This document shows positions 17,664 through 26,545 of a stretch of 64,000 nt of DNA, piece by piece (positions within the stretch are counted from its first letter, which is position 1; each line of letters opens with the position of its first letter). The notes beneath the pieces were generated by a model, which saw only the letters and a list, made by a program, of their open reading frames with translations, had not been told where the DNA came from and did no database searches. The DNA comes from Streptomyces ruber. Lineage in GTDB: Bacteria; Actinomycetota; Actinomycetes; Streptomycetales; Streptomycetaceae. The stretch spans positions 1 to 64,000 of the forward strand of contig NZ_BMQK01000011.1 of assembly GCF_014648075.1 (NCBI RefSeq), read 5' to 3'. The position numbers and the translations under genes were made by a program.

Positions 17664-18866
17664 ATGGTGAGGGTGACCTCGACCGTCCGGCGCGCCCTGC
17701 TCGCCGCCACCGCCGCCACCGCACTCGCCGCCCCCGCCGCCTGCGGCACCGGTCCCGACGACCGGGCCGGGGAGTCCCGGACGACCGCCCGGGCCGCCCG
17801 GGAGTCCGGGCGCGCACCGGCCGTGCGCGGCCTGCCCGGCATGCCCGAGGTCCTCGACCCGGCGGACGTCTACGCCGCCGACCGCCCGAACCGGCTCTCC
17901 CCGGTGGTCGAGGACTTCCCGTCCCGTGTCTACGTCCCCAACTCCGAGTCCGACACCGTCTCCGTCATCGACCCGGAGACGTACAAGGTGATCGAGACGA
18001 TCCGGGTCGGCCGCCAGCCGCAGCACGTCGTGCCGTCCTGGGATCTGAAGACCCTGTGGGTGAACAACAACCGCGGCCACACCCTCACCCCCCTCGACCC
18101 GAGGACGGGCCGGGCGGGCAGGCCGGTCCGGGTCCACGACCCGTACAACCTCTACTTCACCCCGCACGGCAAGTACGCCGTCGTCATGGCCTCCCTCGAC
18201 CGCGAGCTGGTCTTCCGTGACGCGCACACCATGCGGCGCGTCCGGACCGAGCCGGTCGCCTGCTACGGCGTCAACCACGCCGACTTCTCCCGCGACGGCC
18301 GGTACTTCGTGGTCTCCTGCGAGTTCAGCGGCGAGCTGCTCAAGGTCGACACCGAGCGGATGAAGGTCGTCGCCCGGCAGAAGCTGCCCCTGGAGGGCGC
18401 CATGCCGCAGGACGTGAAGCTCTCCCCGGACGGCAGGCGGTTCTACGTCGCCGACATGACGGCCCACGGCATGTGGGTGCTCGACGCCGAGGACGGCGAG
18501 AAGTTCGGCACCCCGAAGCTGCTGCCCACCGGGAAGGGCTGCCACGGCCTGTACGTCAGCCGCGACAGCCGCGAGATGTACATCTCCAACCGCGGCGAGG
18601 GCAGCGTGTCCGTCTTCGACTTCCGCCGCGACCGGCTCACCAAGAAGTGGCGCCTGCCCGACGGCGGCAGCCCCGACATGGGCGGTGTCTCAGCCGACGG
18701 CAAGGTCCTGTGGCTGTCCGGCCGGTACGACGCCGAGGTGTACGCGATCGACACCCGCACCGGCAGGCAGCTCGCCCGCATCCCCGTCGGCAGCGGCCCG
18801 CACGGCCTCGCGGTCTACCCGCAGCCGGGCCGCTACTCGCTCGGCCACACGGGCGTCTTCCGTTAG
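17664..18866 (+). CDS. YncE-like beta-propeller lipoprotein
   Basis: 400 residues. A signal peptide ends in a lipobox-like AAPAAC, so it is probably a surface lipoprotein. From about residue 85 there are repeated YVTN/YncE blades: RVYVPNSESDTVSVIDPET, VVARQKLPL, GRRFYVADM, REMYISNRGEGSVSVFD and AEVYAIDTRTGRQLARIPVG. Propellers of this kind bind ligands or proteins; none has a general assigned reaction. ATG 17664 is used, but GTG 17667 or 17673 with GGATGGTGAGG upstream are alternatives. Confidence 0.85.
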   Translation: MVRVTSTVRRALLAATAATALAAPAACGTGPDDRAGESRTTARAARESGRAPAVRGLPGMPEVLDPADVYAADRPNRLSPVVEDFPSRVYVPNSESDTVSVIDPETYKVIETIRVGRQPQHVVPSWDLKTLWVNNNRGHTLTPLDPRTGRAGRPVRVHDPYNLYFTPHGKYAVVMASLDRELVFRDAHTMRRVRTEPVACYGVNHADFSRDGRYFVVSCEFSGELLKVDTERMKVVARQKLPLEGAMPQDVKLSPDGRRFYVADMTAHGMWVLDAEDGEKFGTPKLLPTGKGCHGLYVSRDSREMYISNRGEGSVSVFDFRRDRLTKKWRLPDGGSPDMGGVSADGKVLWLSGRYDAEVYAIDTRTGRQLARIPVGSGPHGLAVYPQPGRYSLGHTGVFR

Positions 18867-18929
18867 GGGGGACGGCATCGGCCACGTGCTCCTGGGTCTG
18901 CACCCGCTGGAAGGCCCGGACTCACGAGC

Positions 18930-19403
18930 GTGAACGACGACGGCACCGCACTCCTCACCGTCGGCGGCCCGTTCCGCGGGTGGCCACCGCCTGTACGGCA
19001 CCGCCTCCGTGGCCCGTCCGGAGCTGATCGGCATCCTGCGCGAGCTGGGGCCCGGCCTGGACGACGTACGCCGTGTCCTTTCCGGGGAGACGACGGCCGC
19101 GCAGCTCGCGGCCGAGTTCGTCGAGGAGATGTTCGACGGGCTGGACGCCGTGGACCCGGACATCCGTGAGCGGGTGCACGGCACGGCCACGTCGGCCTTC
19201 CCGGGGCCGACGAGGTGCCGCGGGACCTGCCGGGCGACGGCGACCGGACCGCCGTACCGGAGCGGCTGCGGGCCGCCTTCGACGAACGGGTCGCCCGCTA
19301 CCGCGAACCGCTGGTCACGGTACGCGGCACCTGCCCCCCGCCCGCCCACCGGGAGGAGTTCGCCTGGGTGGTCGCCGCACTGCGGGCCCGGGCCGACGGT
19401 TAG
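18930..19403 (+). pseudogene. Decayed MerR-family transcription regulator
   Basis: Pieces of one MerR protein lie in order but in different frames. GTG 18930 opens a frame reading NDDGTALLTVGG. The winged-helix end GHRLYGTASVARPEL starts at 18982 in another frame, so most of the DNA-binding helices are gone. That frame continues through RELGPGLDDVRRVLSGETTA to AAQLAAE, which joins directly to FVEEMFDGLDAV without the usual dimerisation-helix stretch (an in-frame deletion near 19114). After VHGTA (about 19184) the frame shifts again into RLRAAFDERVARYREPL and EEFAWVVAALRARADG, ending in a stop at 19401-19403. At least three lesions make a functional product unlikely. Confidence 0.75.
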
Positions 19404-19452
19404 TCTGACCTGCGGCAGTACGACAGCGAAGCACGAGACGAGGGGTGGACCG

Positions 19453-19665
19453 GTGGCGGACATCGAGGAAGCACGCAGGCATTTCGACCGGATCGACACG
19501 GACGGCGACGGGTTCATCACCCCCGCCGAGTTCAAGACCGCCCTCGCCCAGCAGGGCGACTGGAACGTCACCGAGTCGGTGGCCGAGGCCCTCATAGCCT
19601 CCCGTGACCTCGACGGCGACAAGCTGCTGTCGTTCGACGAGTTCTGGTTCCACCTGAGCAAGTGA
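19453..19665 (+). CDS. cabC: Small EF-hand calcium-binding protein (CabC-like)
   Basis: 70 residues from GTG 19453, behind GAGGGGTGG. Two complete 12-residue EF loops are visible: DTDGDGFITPAE (15-26) and DLDGDKLLSFDE (52-63), each with acidic residues at 1, 3, 5 and 12 (Glu12). It has no signal peptide, so it is cytosolic. By size, sequence type and location it corresponds to CabC of S. coelicolor, a calcium-binding protein reported to affect spore germination and aerial hyphae. The gene follows the MerR remnant in the same direction. Confidence 0.9.
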   Translation: MADIEEARRHFDRIDTDGDGFITPAEFKTALAQQGDWNVTESVAEALIASRDLDGDKLLSFDEFWFHLSK

Positions 19666-19793
19666 GCCCCGTCGGCACGTGAGTCCTGGCCGGAGGGGCG
19701 CCGCCGCGGTGACGCGGGGCCGCCCCCCGGAATACCCGGCCGACCCCGGGGGTTGGTGCCGACCGGCACAGCCACCACCAGGAAGGGTCAGCC

Positions 19794-20456
19794 ATGAAGA
19801 TCGGCATCATCGGCGCGGGCAACATCGGCGGCAACCTCACCCGGCGGCTCGCGGCCCTCGGTCACGAGGTCTCCGTCGCCAACTCGCGGGGACCGCACAC
19901 GCTCACCGGCCTCGCCGAGGAGACGGGGGCGACCCCCGTGCCCGTCGAGGAGGCGGCCCGCGGAGCCGAGGTCGTCGTCGTCACGATCCCCATGAAGGCG
20001 ATCGCCGGCCTGCCGTCCGGCCTCCTCGCCGGGGCGGCGGAGGACGTGGCCGTCATCGACACGAACAACTACTACCCGAAGCAGCGGGACGGCCGGATCG
20101 CCGGCATCGAGGACGAGGGCCTGACGGAGAGCCAGTACGTCGCCCAGCAGCTCGGCCACACGGTCGTCAAGGCGTTCAACGGCACCTACGCCCAGGACAT
20201 CCTGGACCGCCACCGCCCCGAGGGCGCGCCCGACCGCCTGGCCGTCCCGGTGGCCGGCGACGACGAGGCGGCGAAGGCCCGCGTCCGCGCCCTCATCGAG
20301 GAACTCGGCTTCGACACCGTGGACGCGGGCCCGCTGGACGAGTCCTGGCGCCAGCAGCCCGACACCCCGGTCTACGGCCTGCGGGGCGGCGTCGAGGATG
20401 TCACCAAGGCGCTGGCGGACGCGTCGCCGGAACGGAAGCCGGAGTTCCGGGGATAA
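19794..20456 (+). CDS. NADPH-dependent F420-reductase-like oxidoreductase
   Basis: 220 residues, ATG 19794 with AGGAAGGG upstream. The N-terminus has a Rossmann motif GIIGAGNIGGN followed by VANSRGP, which suggests NADP(H) preference. A central VIDTNNYYP and the FNGTYAQDI stretch match the NADP oxidoreductase, F420-dependent family. Related proteins move hydride between NADPH and F420 or reduce small substrates. The real substrate is not evident and no F420 gene is adjacent. Confidence 0.85.
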   Translation: MKIGIIGAGNIGGNLTRRLAALGHEVSVANSRGPHTLTGLAEETGATPVPVEEAARGAEVVVVTIPMKAIAGLPSGLLAGAAEDVAVIDTNNYYPKQRDGRIAGIEDEGLTESQYVAQQLGHTVVKAFNGTYAQDILDRHRPEGAPDRLAVPVAGDDEAAKARVRALIEELGFDTVDAGPLDESWRQQPDTPVYGLRGGVEDVTKALADASPERKPEFRG

Positions 20457-20798
20457 CCGGGGTTCCGGCCGGCCGCCGACCCGGGGGACCCTGACCGGGC
20501 GCCCCCGCGCCGCGCGTCCACGACACCCGTGTCCGTCACCGTCCGGTGCGGTTCCGCCGGGCGGTGACGGTGCGGGGGAACCGCGATGAGGGGAAGGCGC
20601 CACCGGGAGCGACCCGGGCGGGCATCGCCGGTGGCCGTGCGGCATCCCAGGTGCCCGGAGGCATGAGCGTCCCGGTGCCTGGGGGAGAAGTCGGATGCGC
20701 CACAGTGTGCGCCAGTTGGCGTAGACACCGTCGGCCGCGGCTCCTATCCAGGGAGTCGCGGGGGCAAGCGGCTCCTGCCGGAGCACAGGAGGTCGCCG
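20457..20798 (+). promoter_or_regulatory. Intergenic region before the conflict-like operon
   Basis: CCGTCACCG (20533-20541) and CGGTGACGG (20562-20570) form an inverted repeat with a 20-base loop, a possible terminator for the upstream dehydrogenase. AGGAGG at 20788-20793 is the ribosome site for the cyclase-like gene. The promoter must lie between, but I cannot place it. No gene is seen. Confidence 0.45.
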
Positions 20799-21677
20799 AT
20801 GGTGGCGCCGGATCCCCTGAGCCACTGGATCGTTCTCCTCGACATCGAGGACTACAGCCAGCGCCCGGAGACCGCTCAGGCGACACTGCACGAAGAGCTC
20901 TACCAGGTGATCGCGTTCGCGCTGTCCCGCGCCGGTCTCGGCCTCGACCGGTGCGCCGTGCAGGACCGCGGGGACGGCATGCTCCTCCTCGTACCCATCG
21001 GGACCAGCCCCACCCGGCTGCTGAGGGAACTGGTGCGCGGGCTGGAGGACGCGCTGGCGGAGCACCGCGGCAAGTACAACGAGGACCACCGGATGCGGCT
21101 GCGGGTCGGGCTCCACCAGGGGCTGGTGATCCAGCGGGGCGAGCGGTGGACCGGCAGCGCCATCAACGACCTGGCCCGTCTGGTGGACGCCGGGCCGGTC
21201 AAGCGGGTGCTCGCCCGGGCGGGCCGGGCCCATCTGGTCCTGGTGGTGTCCGAGGAGATCCACCGGTCGGTCGTGCTCGGCCGGTACCCGGGCATCGACC
21301 CGGCGGCCTACCTGCCCGCCGACTTCGTCACCAAGCACGACGAACCGCGCCGGGGCTGGGTCACCGTGCCCGGCTATCCGGCACCGCCCGGACTTCCCGC
21401 GCGTGCGGGGGAGCCGCCACGTGATCCCGGAAGGCCGGGGGAAGCCTCCGGCACGTGCGGCGGCGCGGGAACTGTGGGCGGCGGGAGCGCCGCAAGCCAG
21501 GCACCGCCGCCCACAGCGCACATCCAGCAGGTGACGGGCGGCCAGGTCGTGGTCGCGCACGAGGCCCTGGGCGTCGCCGGTGACTACGTACGGGGCGACA
21601 AGAACGTGCACCACCACTCGCAGGCGCCCGACGGCGCCGCCGAGTACCGCCGGGCCGCCCCCGGAAACGGCTCATGA
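20799..21677 (+). CDS. Class III nucleotide-cyclase-like protein with C-terminal GDK motif
   Basis: 292 residues, ATG 20799 behind AGGAGG. Residues 8-165 fit a class III cyclase fold. Candidate metal-binding Asp15 is in LLDIEDYS and Asp59 in QDRGDGMLL, LRVGLHQG (101-108) follows, and N-x-x-x-R is Asn123/Arg127 in AINDLARL. The two places that read adenine in mammalian cyclases appear to be Gln and Arg, so the base made, if any, is open. After a Pro/Gly-rich linker the C-terminus has GDYVRGDKNVHHH (261-273), a motif echoed in the next protein. Its ATGA overlap with the next gene implies coupled translation. Known Pycsar systems pair a cyclase of this class with cyclic-pyrimidine-sensing effectors. 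A non-catalytic sensor role is also possible. Confidence 0.7.
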   Translation: MVAPDPLSHWIVLLDIEDYSQRPETAQATLHEELYQVIAFALSRAGLGLDRCAVQDRGDGMLLLVPIGTSPTRLLRELVRGLEDALAEHRGKYNEDHRMRLRVGLHQGLVIQRGERWTGSAINDLARLVDAGPVKRVLARAGRAHLVLVVSEEIHRSVVLGRYPGIDPAAYLPADFVTKHDEPRRGWVTVPGYPAPPGLPARAGEPPRDPGRPGEASGTCGGAGTVGGGSAASQAPPPTAHIQQVTGGQVVVAHEALGVAGDYVRGDKNVHHHSQAPDGAAEYRRAAPGNGS

Positions 21678-23971
21678 GTACGCCCGCCGAGTCCGGTCCG
21701 CCCCCTTCCCCGTCCCCGCCCGCGGCGCCGCCTCCACCGGGCCCCGCCCCGCAGGACTCACCGCCCGGGCGGACGCCCGCACCGCCGGGAACCGGGGACA
21801 AGCCCGCTTCGGACGGCCGCGGCGCCCAGAAGGCGGGACCGTCCGGGTCCGCCGGTGCCGGTGCCGCTGCGGGCCCCGGCGCCGGAGACGACACCGCTCG
21901 GCCCGGCGAGGGGAGCATCCGCGCCGAACTGCTGCGCGAGGCCTGGACGAACATCGGCGGCGACCACGTCCAGGGCGACAAGTTCGTCTTTCACACCGAG
22001 GGCCAACAACCCATCCTGCGGACCCTGCCCGACGGTGTGATCGAGTCCGCACGGCACGCCTTCCAGCCTCCGCCTCGCTGGGAGGACATCCAGGCCGACG
22101 CCTGGCACCGTCGTTCGGTCGTGCTGCGCGGGCCGGGCGGCGCGGGGAAGACCACGGCCGCCGTACGGCTGCTGATCGCCGCCGGCGCCCGCGCCTACTA
22201 CCAGCTGGACTCGGTGGCCGAACTGACCGGCTCGACCGACCCGAGCCGGTTCGACGAAGGTGCCGGTCTCCTGCTGGACGACCCCCGCGACCTCGGTGAG
22301 CTGCGCGGCTCCCACCTGACGGGCCTCGAGGACCTGCTGGAGCGGGCCGACGCCCACGTGGTGCTGATCGCCGGGCCGGACGCCGAACTGGACCACTCCG
22401 TGGGCGAGTACGTCCAGCGTGTCGCCCGGCCCGACGCGCTGGACGCCGTGCTGGCCGCGCACCTGGCACACCGGCTCGGCGAGGAGGAGGCCGAGCGGGT
22501 CCTCGCCGCGGACGGTGTCGCCGGTCTCGCCGACGAGCTGCTCGCCGGTGCCGCCTGCCGCGATGCCGCCCGGCTCGCGGAGGTCCTCGCGCACGAGTAC
22601 CGTGCCGGCGGCGACCTCGGCCTCGACCTGGACCGGGTCCGCACCCGGATGGACAGGACGGGCGGCGAACCCCCCGAGGAGTGGTTCGAGGGACTCGGCG
22701 ACACGGTGCTGCGCACCCACGCCGTCGCCCTCGCCGCCCTCAACGGCCTGCCGCGGGAGGACGTGGCGATGGCCGCCTCGCGCCTGCTGGAGCGGTTCAG
22801 GACCGAGCGGGGCGTCCTCGCCACCAGCGTCGAGCAAGGGCCCGTACCGCTGCGCCAGGACCCGTTCGCCCGGTCCGGCCGGTCGCTCGCCGAGCAGTTG
22901 CGCTTCCGCACCGTCGACAGGATGGTCTGGGACCACCACGGCTGGGTGCCCTGCACCGTCGCCGAGTACCGCGACCGCGACTACCCCCGGCGGATCATCC
23001 AGCACGTCTGGTCCGAATACCGCGTGCAGCGGGAACTCGTCGACTGGCTGGCCGAGCTGGTGGACTCGCCCCTGCTGAGGGTGCGCAGCTTCGCCGGCAC
23101 CGCGCTGGGCCTGATCGCCGCCGCGTCGTTCGACCACATCGTCTACCGGGTCTTCCCCGGATGGATCGTCCACGAGCGCAACGGAAACCGGCGGCGCGAG
23201 GCCATCGCCTACGCCCTCAGCGTGTGCGCCCGCTACCGCCGGCTGCTGTCCGGTGTGCGCGACCTTGTGGGCTATTGGTACACGAGCGGGCGCTGGCAGG
23301 AGCAGGCCGCCGCCGCCCGAGCGTACGGTTCGTGCCTGGGCGGCGCCGACCTCGGCACCGCACTCCAGGCCCTGACCAGGCTCGCCACCGTGAACCACGT
23401 GCAGGTGGCCGTCGCCATCGGTGATGCCTGCGCCGATCTGGTGGCGGACGACGTGGCGGAGCACGCGCCGGCGGTGCTGCGAGCGGTCGCCGAGATGGTG
23501 CACGAACCGAGCAGCCGGCCCCAGGGCCATCTGATCTTCCTGAGACTTGCCGACAGCCTCGTCGACGTCGAGGAACCGGCCACGGCAGGCACCACGCCGC
23601 GGTGCAACCGTCCCTCCCTGCTCCAGCTCGCCGCGGACAGCGATCCGGGAGGCGAGCAACGTCGGCTGCTCGGCTACCTGTGGTCCGAGGCGCTGGGCGG
23701 CGAACAGCACGCCGACTTGGCGGCGGCCGTGCTGGAACGCTGGGCGGCGCAGGCGGAGAACGACCCCCTCCTCCTCGATGAGCTGGTCCGCTTTCTGGCA
23801 GAGGACGTGGCCGCGCGCAGCCCACGCGCCGGCCGGCTCCTGCGGTGGTACACCGTGCGCTGGACCGAGCCGGACCACCTCCGTCACCTGCCCCGCTCGG
23901 CGGCGGTCCTCGCTGAAGCCCTGCGTGGCTCCGAGAACGCCGCACCCGCCCGGTCCGGAGGTGCCCGGTGA
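21674..23971 (+). CDS. P-loop NTPase with helical-repeat C-terminus (STAND-like)
   Basis: 765 residues. Residues 1-80 are Pro/Ala/Gly-rich and disordered. GGDHVQGDKFVFH (95-107) repeats the motif of the preceding cyclase-like protein. An NTPase domain follows, with Walker A GPGGAGKT (153-160) and Walker B GAGLLLDDP (about 197-204). It is a small ATPase of the STAND/AAA kind, without a recognisable nucleotide-sensor signature. From about residue 330 the protein is alpha-helical and looks like HEAT-type repeats (for example LLRVRSFAGTALGLIAAASF). It overlaps both neighbours by 4 bases. The likely role is a regulated switch or scaffold. Substrate and trigger are unknown. Confidence 0.7.
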   Translation: MSTPAESGPPPSPSPPAAPPPPGPAPQDSPPGRTPAPPGTGDKPASDGRGAQKAGPSGSAGAGAAAGPGAGDDTARPGEGSIRAELLREAWTNIGGDHVQGDKFVFHTEGQQPILRTLPDGVIESARHAFQPPPRWEDIQADAWHRRSVVLRGPGGAGKTTAAVRLLIAAGARAYYQLDSVAELTGSTDPSRFDEGAGLLLDDPRDLGELRGSHLTGLEDLLERADAHVVLIAGPDAELDHSVGEYVQRVARPDALDAVLAAHLAHRLGEEEAERVLAADGVAGLADELLAGAACRDAARLAEVLAHEYRAGGDLGLDLDRVRTRMDRTGGEPPEEWFEGLGDTVLRTHAVALAALNGLPREDVAMAASRLLERFRTERGVLATSVEQGPVPLRQDPFARSGRSLAEQLRFRTVDRMVWDHHGWVPCTVAEYRDRDYPRRIIQHVWSEYRVQRELVDWLAELVDSPLLRVRSFAGTALGLIAAASFDHIVYRVFPGWIVHERNGNRRREAIAYALSVCARYRRLLSGVRDLVGYWYTSGRWQEQAAAARAYGSCLGGADLGTALQALTRLATVNHVQVAVAIGDACADLVADDVAEHAPAVLRAVAEMVHEPSSRPQGHLIFLRLADSLVDVEEPATAGTTPRCNRPSLLQLAADSDPGGEQRRLLGYLWSEALGGEQHADLAAAVLERWAAQAENDPLLLDELVRFLAEDVAARSPRAGRLLRWYTVRWTEPDHLRHLPRSAAVLAEALRGSENAAPARSGGAR

Positions 23972-25746
23972 CCCAGCCGCTGTCGTTGATCGTCCATCGC
24001 TCACCGGTGCCCCGCATGGCTGTGGGCCCGGTCAGGGAGACGCTGCCGTACGTCGCCGTCGTCTACGCCACCGCGAGCGGTGAGGTGGCCTGCTTCGGGG
24101 GCCGGCCGCTGAACCCCGTGCGGCAGCTCCTGTCCAGGTACCGCACCCGCTTCGAGGTCGACATGCGTCCGAGGCGGTGTGCCGGCGTCCTCTCCCCCGA
24201 CCCGCTGGTCTCCGCCGACGGCGTGCACTGCTTCGAGGTGCGGGTCTCCTTCTCGGTCCGTGTCGCCGGCTGGCAGGGTGCCGAGGCCTGGGTGCGGTCC
24301 GGCGTGCCGGACGCGCTGCCGAAGGTGCGCGGCTGGTTCCTCAGCCGGTTCCACGGCGTCGGACGGGACTTCCCCATAGAGGACTCCTTCGCCCTTGAGC
24401 GCCGCCTCGAGGTGTTGTGCGCCGAGCTGCCGGACGTCCTCGACGTGGGGCTGCGGGTGTACGACTGCCGGGTGTCGGTGCGGCCCGACGCCGCCTCCCT
24501 GTCCTATCTGCAGTCCCTGATCGGAGCCCGCCGACGCGAGGAGCTCGGCAAGGCCGAGCACACGCCGAACAGGGCGGACGTCGTACGGAAGGGCGAACTG
24601 GACGCGCTGCAGGACGAGTTCGCTGTCGTGAGCGCGGCCCGGCAGGCCAAAGCGCTGGCCGGCACGCTCACCACCAGCGAGGGGCTGATCCGGCACTACT
24701 TGGTCACCCACCCGCACGACGCGGCGGTCGCCTTCGACATGGCCCGGCGGCTGGAGGAGGTCCGCGCCGCCACCACCGAGCACAAACACGAGCGCGCGCT
24801 CGACCTGTTCCGGGTGATGGCGGAGAAGGACCTGGTACGGGCCGGTGACCTGGACCGGATGCGCGAGCAGCTGACCGGCACGATGGACCGCGCCACCGGG
24901 GGCGACGGGCGCACCGCCTCCGCCGCGACGCCTCAGCTCTCCGGCGCCCGCCCCTGGGACGCCCCCGGGACGTCGGCACCGCACGTACCCGCCCCGTATT
25001 CCGAGGAACCCGTCCCTGGACCGCAGCAGCCCACTGCCACGAAGGCCGGTCCCGGAGAGACCGCGGCGTCCACCCGGTTCCCCGGTACCGCGCTGATCTA
25101 CCTCGTGCTGGACGAGTCGCTGGGCCGCGAGTACCTCGACGAGCTCCAGCGGGGCCTGCAGAACCTGCACGCCACGCTCTCCGGCGAACCCGACGTCTCG
25201 GCCGTCCTCCGGCTGTGCGTGCTCGGCATGGCCGACACCACGGAAGTGCGGCTGCCCCTGGCCAGGGTCGGCCCCGGTACGCCGGCCCCCAGCCTCGTCA
25301 CCCGGCGCGGGCTTTCGTACGGCCGGGCCTTCCGCACGCTGAGGTCGCTCGTCGGACAGGACGCCACCGTGGTCAGGACCGAGAGTGCGCAGGTGCTGCG
25401 GCCGGTCGTCTACTTCCTCACGGGCGGCGTGCCCGAGGAGGGGAACGCCTGGCAGGCCGCCTGCCAGGAGCTGACCGACCGGTCCGTCAACCCGGCGGCG
25501 CCCCGGATGGTGGCCCTGGGGCTCGGCCGGGCGCAGCCGCCGGCCGTCCGCGCCGTGGCGACGTTCCCCGAGTTCGCGTTCGTGGCCGCCGCCCACCAGG
25601 ACGCCGCCGTGGCCACCCGGACCCTCGCCGCGTTCCTCTGCGAGAGCGTGGTCGGCTACGGGCGGCGCCTCGCCGGCGGCGAGGCGACCTTCACGATCGT
25701 CCCGCCGGACGGCTTCCGGCCGGCGGCCGGGGGAGGACACGAGTGA
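23968..25746 (+). CDS. SPFH/band-7-like protein with degenerate vWA domain
   Basis: 592 residues from GTG 23968, overlapping the NTPase stop. Residues ~70-195 resemble a band-7/SPFH domain: ADGVHCFEVRVSFSVRVAGW, then an amphipathic helix and VGLRVYDCRVSVRPD. Helical residues 195-310 could oligomerise. A Pro/Thr-rich linker leads to a vWA-like domain (about 373-575) that parallels the next gene. Its MIDAS is DESLG (382-386) where D-x-S-x-S is expected, so metal binding is probably lost. No transmembrane helix is seen. It may be an adaptor that pairs with the intact vWA protein. Confidence 0.6.
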   Translation: MTQPLSLIVHRSPVPRMAVGPVRETLPYVAVVYATASGEVACFGGRPLNPVRQLLSRYRTRFEVDMRPRRCAGVLSPDPLVSADGVHCFEVRVSFSVRVAGWQGAEAWVRSGVPDALPKVRGWFLSRFHGVGRDFPIEDSFALERRLEVLCAELPDVLDVGLRVYDCRVSVRPDAASLSYLQSLIGARRREELGKAEHTPNRADVVRKGELDALQDEFAVVSAARQAKALAGTLTTSEGLIRHYLVTHPHDAAVAFDMARRLEEVRAATTEHKHERALDLFRVMAEKDLVRAGDLDRMREQLTGTMDRATGGDGRTASAATPQLSGARPWDAPGTSAPHVPAPYSEEPVPGPQQPTATKAGPGETAASTRFPGTALIYLVLDESLGREYLDELQRGLQNLHATLSGEPDVSAVLRLCVLGMADTTEVRLPLARVGPGTPAPSLVTRRGLSYGRAFRTLRSLVGQDATVVRTESAQVLRPVVYFLTGGVPEEGNAWQAACQELTDRSVNPAAPRMVALGLGRAQPPAVRAVATFPEFAFVAAAHQDAAVATRTLAAFLCESVVGYGRRLAGGEATFTIVPPDGFRPAAGGGHE

Positions 25747-25857
25747 CACCTGAGTGTCGTACCGACGCACCGTCACCGACTGCACCGACCGGCGCAGTAC
25801 GGCTCATGGACCGAACCTCCTGACACGCGTCAGGGGGACACAGGGGGACAGAACGGA

Positions 25858-26544
25858 ATGACGATGACGGACAGCAACCGGGGGCATGTGCTCCCCATCT
25901 ACGTCCTCGCCGACGAGTCCGGCTCGATGACCGACCTCATCGACGACCTCAACGACGGGCTCAGGTCGCTGCACCGGACCTTGCTGGGCGAGCCGATGGC
26001 CGCGGCCAAGGTGCGTTTCTCGGTGCTGGGCTTCTCGGACGACGTGGTCGAGCGGGTCCACCTGGCCGACCTGCGCGGCACCGACGAGTTCCCGCTCCTG
26101 ACGCCCCGCGGCAGGACCAGCTACCTCGCCGCCTTCGAGGACCTGATCGACCGGATCCCGGCCGACGTGCGCAGCCTGAAGGCGGAGGGGTACCAGGTGC
26201 ACCGGCCCGCCGTGTTCCTCCTCAGCGACGGCCGGCCCAACCCCGACGAGGACTGGAAGGACGCGCACCGACGGCTCACCGACCGCAACACGACCCTCGC
26301 CGCGCCGAACGTGATCGCCTGCGGCATCGTCGACGCCGACGCACGCACGATCGACGAGGTCGCCACCCGGCCGGAGTTCGGCTTCGTCGCCGAGAAGGGT
26401 GCCGACGTGGGTGCGGTCATCGCGAAGTTCTGCGCCGCCCTCACCGCGAGTGTGATCGCATCCGGCCGGTCGCTCGACTCGGCGCACCCGGTACTGGAGG
26501 TGGAGAAGCCGGAGGGCTTCACCGTCGCGATCGATGTGATCTGA
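25858..26544 (+). CDS. TerY-type von Willebrand factor A protein
   Basis: 228 residues; ATG 25858 is used, and ATG 25864 is also possible. The MIDAS is complete: D19-E-S-G-S23 (ADESGSM), a Thr in GRTSYL and an Asp in LLSDGRPNP. Length and sequence (VLPIYVLADESGSM, PNVIACGIVDAD) are typical of TerY-like stand-alone vWA proteins. A gap of 111 bases separates it from the previous gene, and 1 base from the phosphatase gene. vWA, PP2C and kinase genes in this order define the TerY-P triad described in tellurium-resistance-linked loci. No TerD or TerC gene is present here. Confidence 0.9.
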   Translation: MTMTDSNRGHVLPIYVLADESGSMTDLIDDLNDGLRSLHRTLLGEPMAAAKVRFSVLGFSDDVVERVHLADLRGTDEFPLLTPRGRTSYLAAFEDLIDRIPADVRSLKAEGYQVHRPAVFLLSDGRPNPDEDWKDAHRRLTDRNTTLAAPNVIACGIVDADARTIDEVATRPEFGFVAEKGADVGAVIAKFCAALTASVIASGRSLDSAHPVLEVEKPEGFTVAIDVI

Positions 26545-26545
26545 C

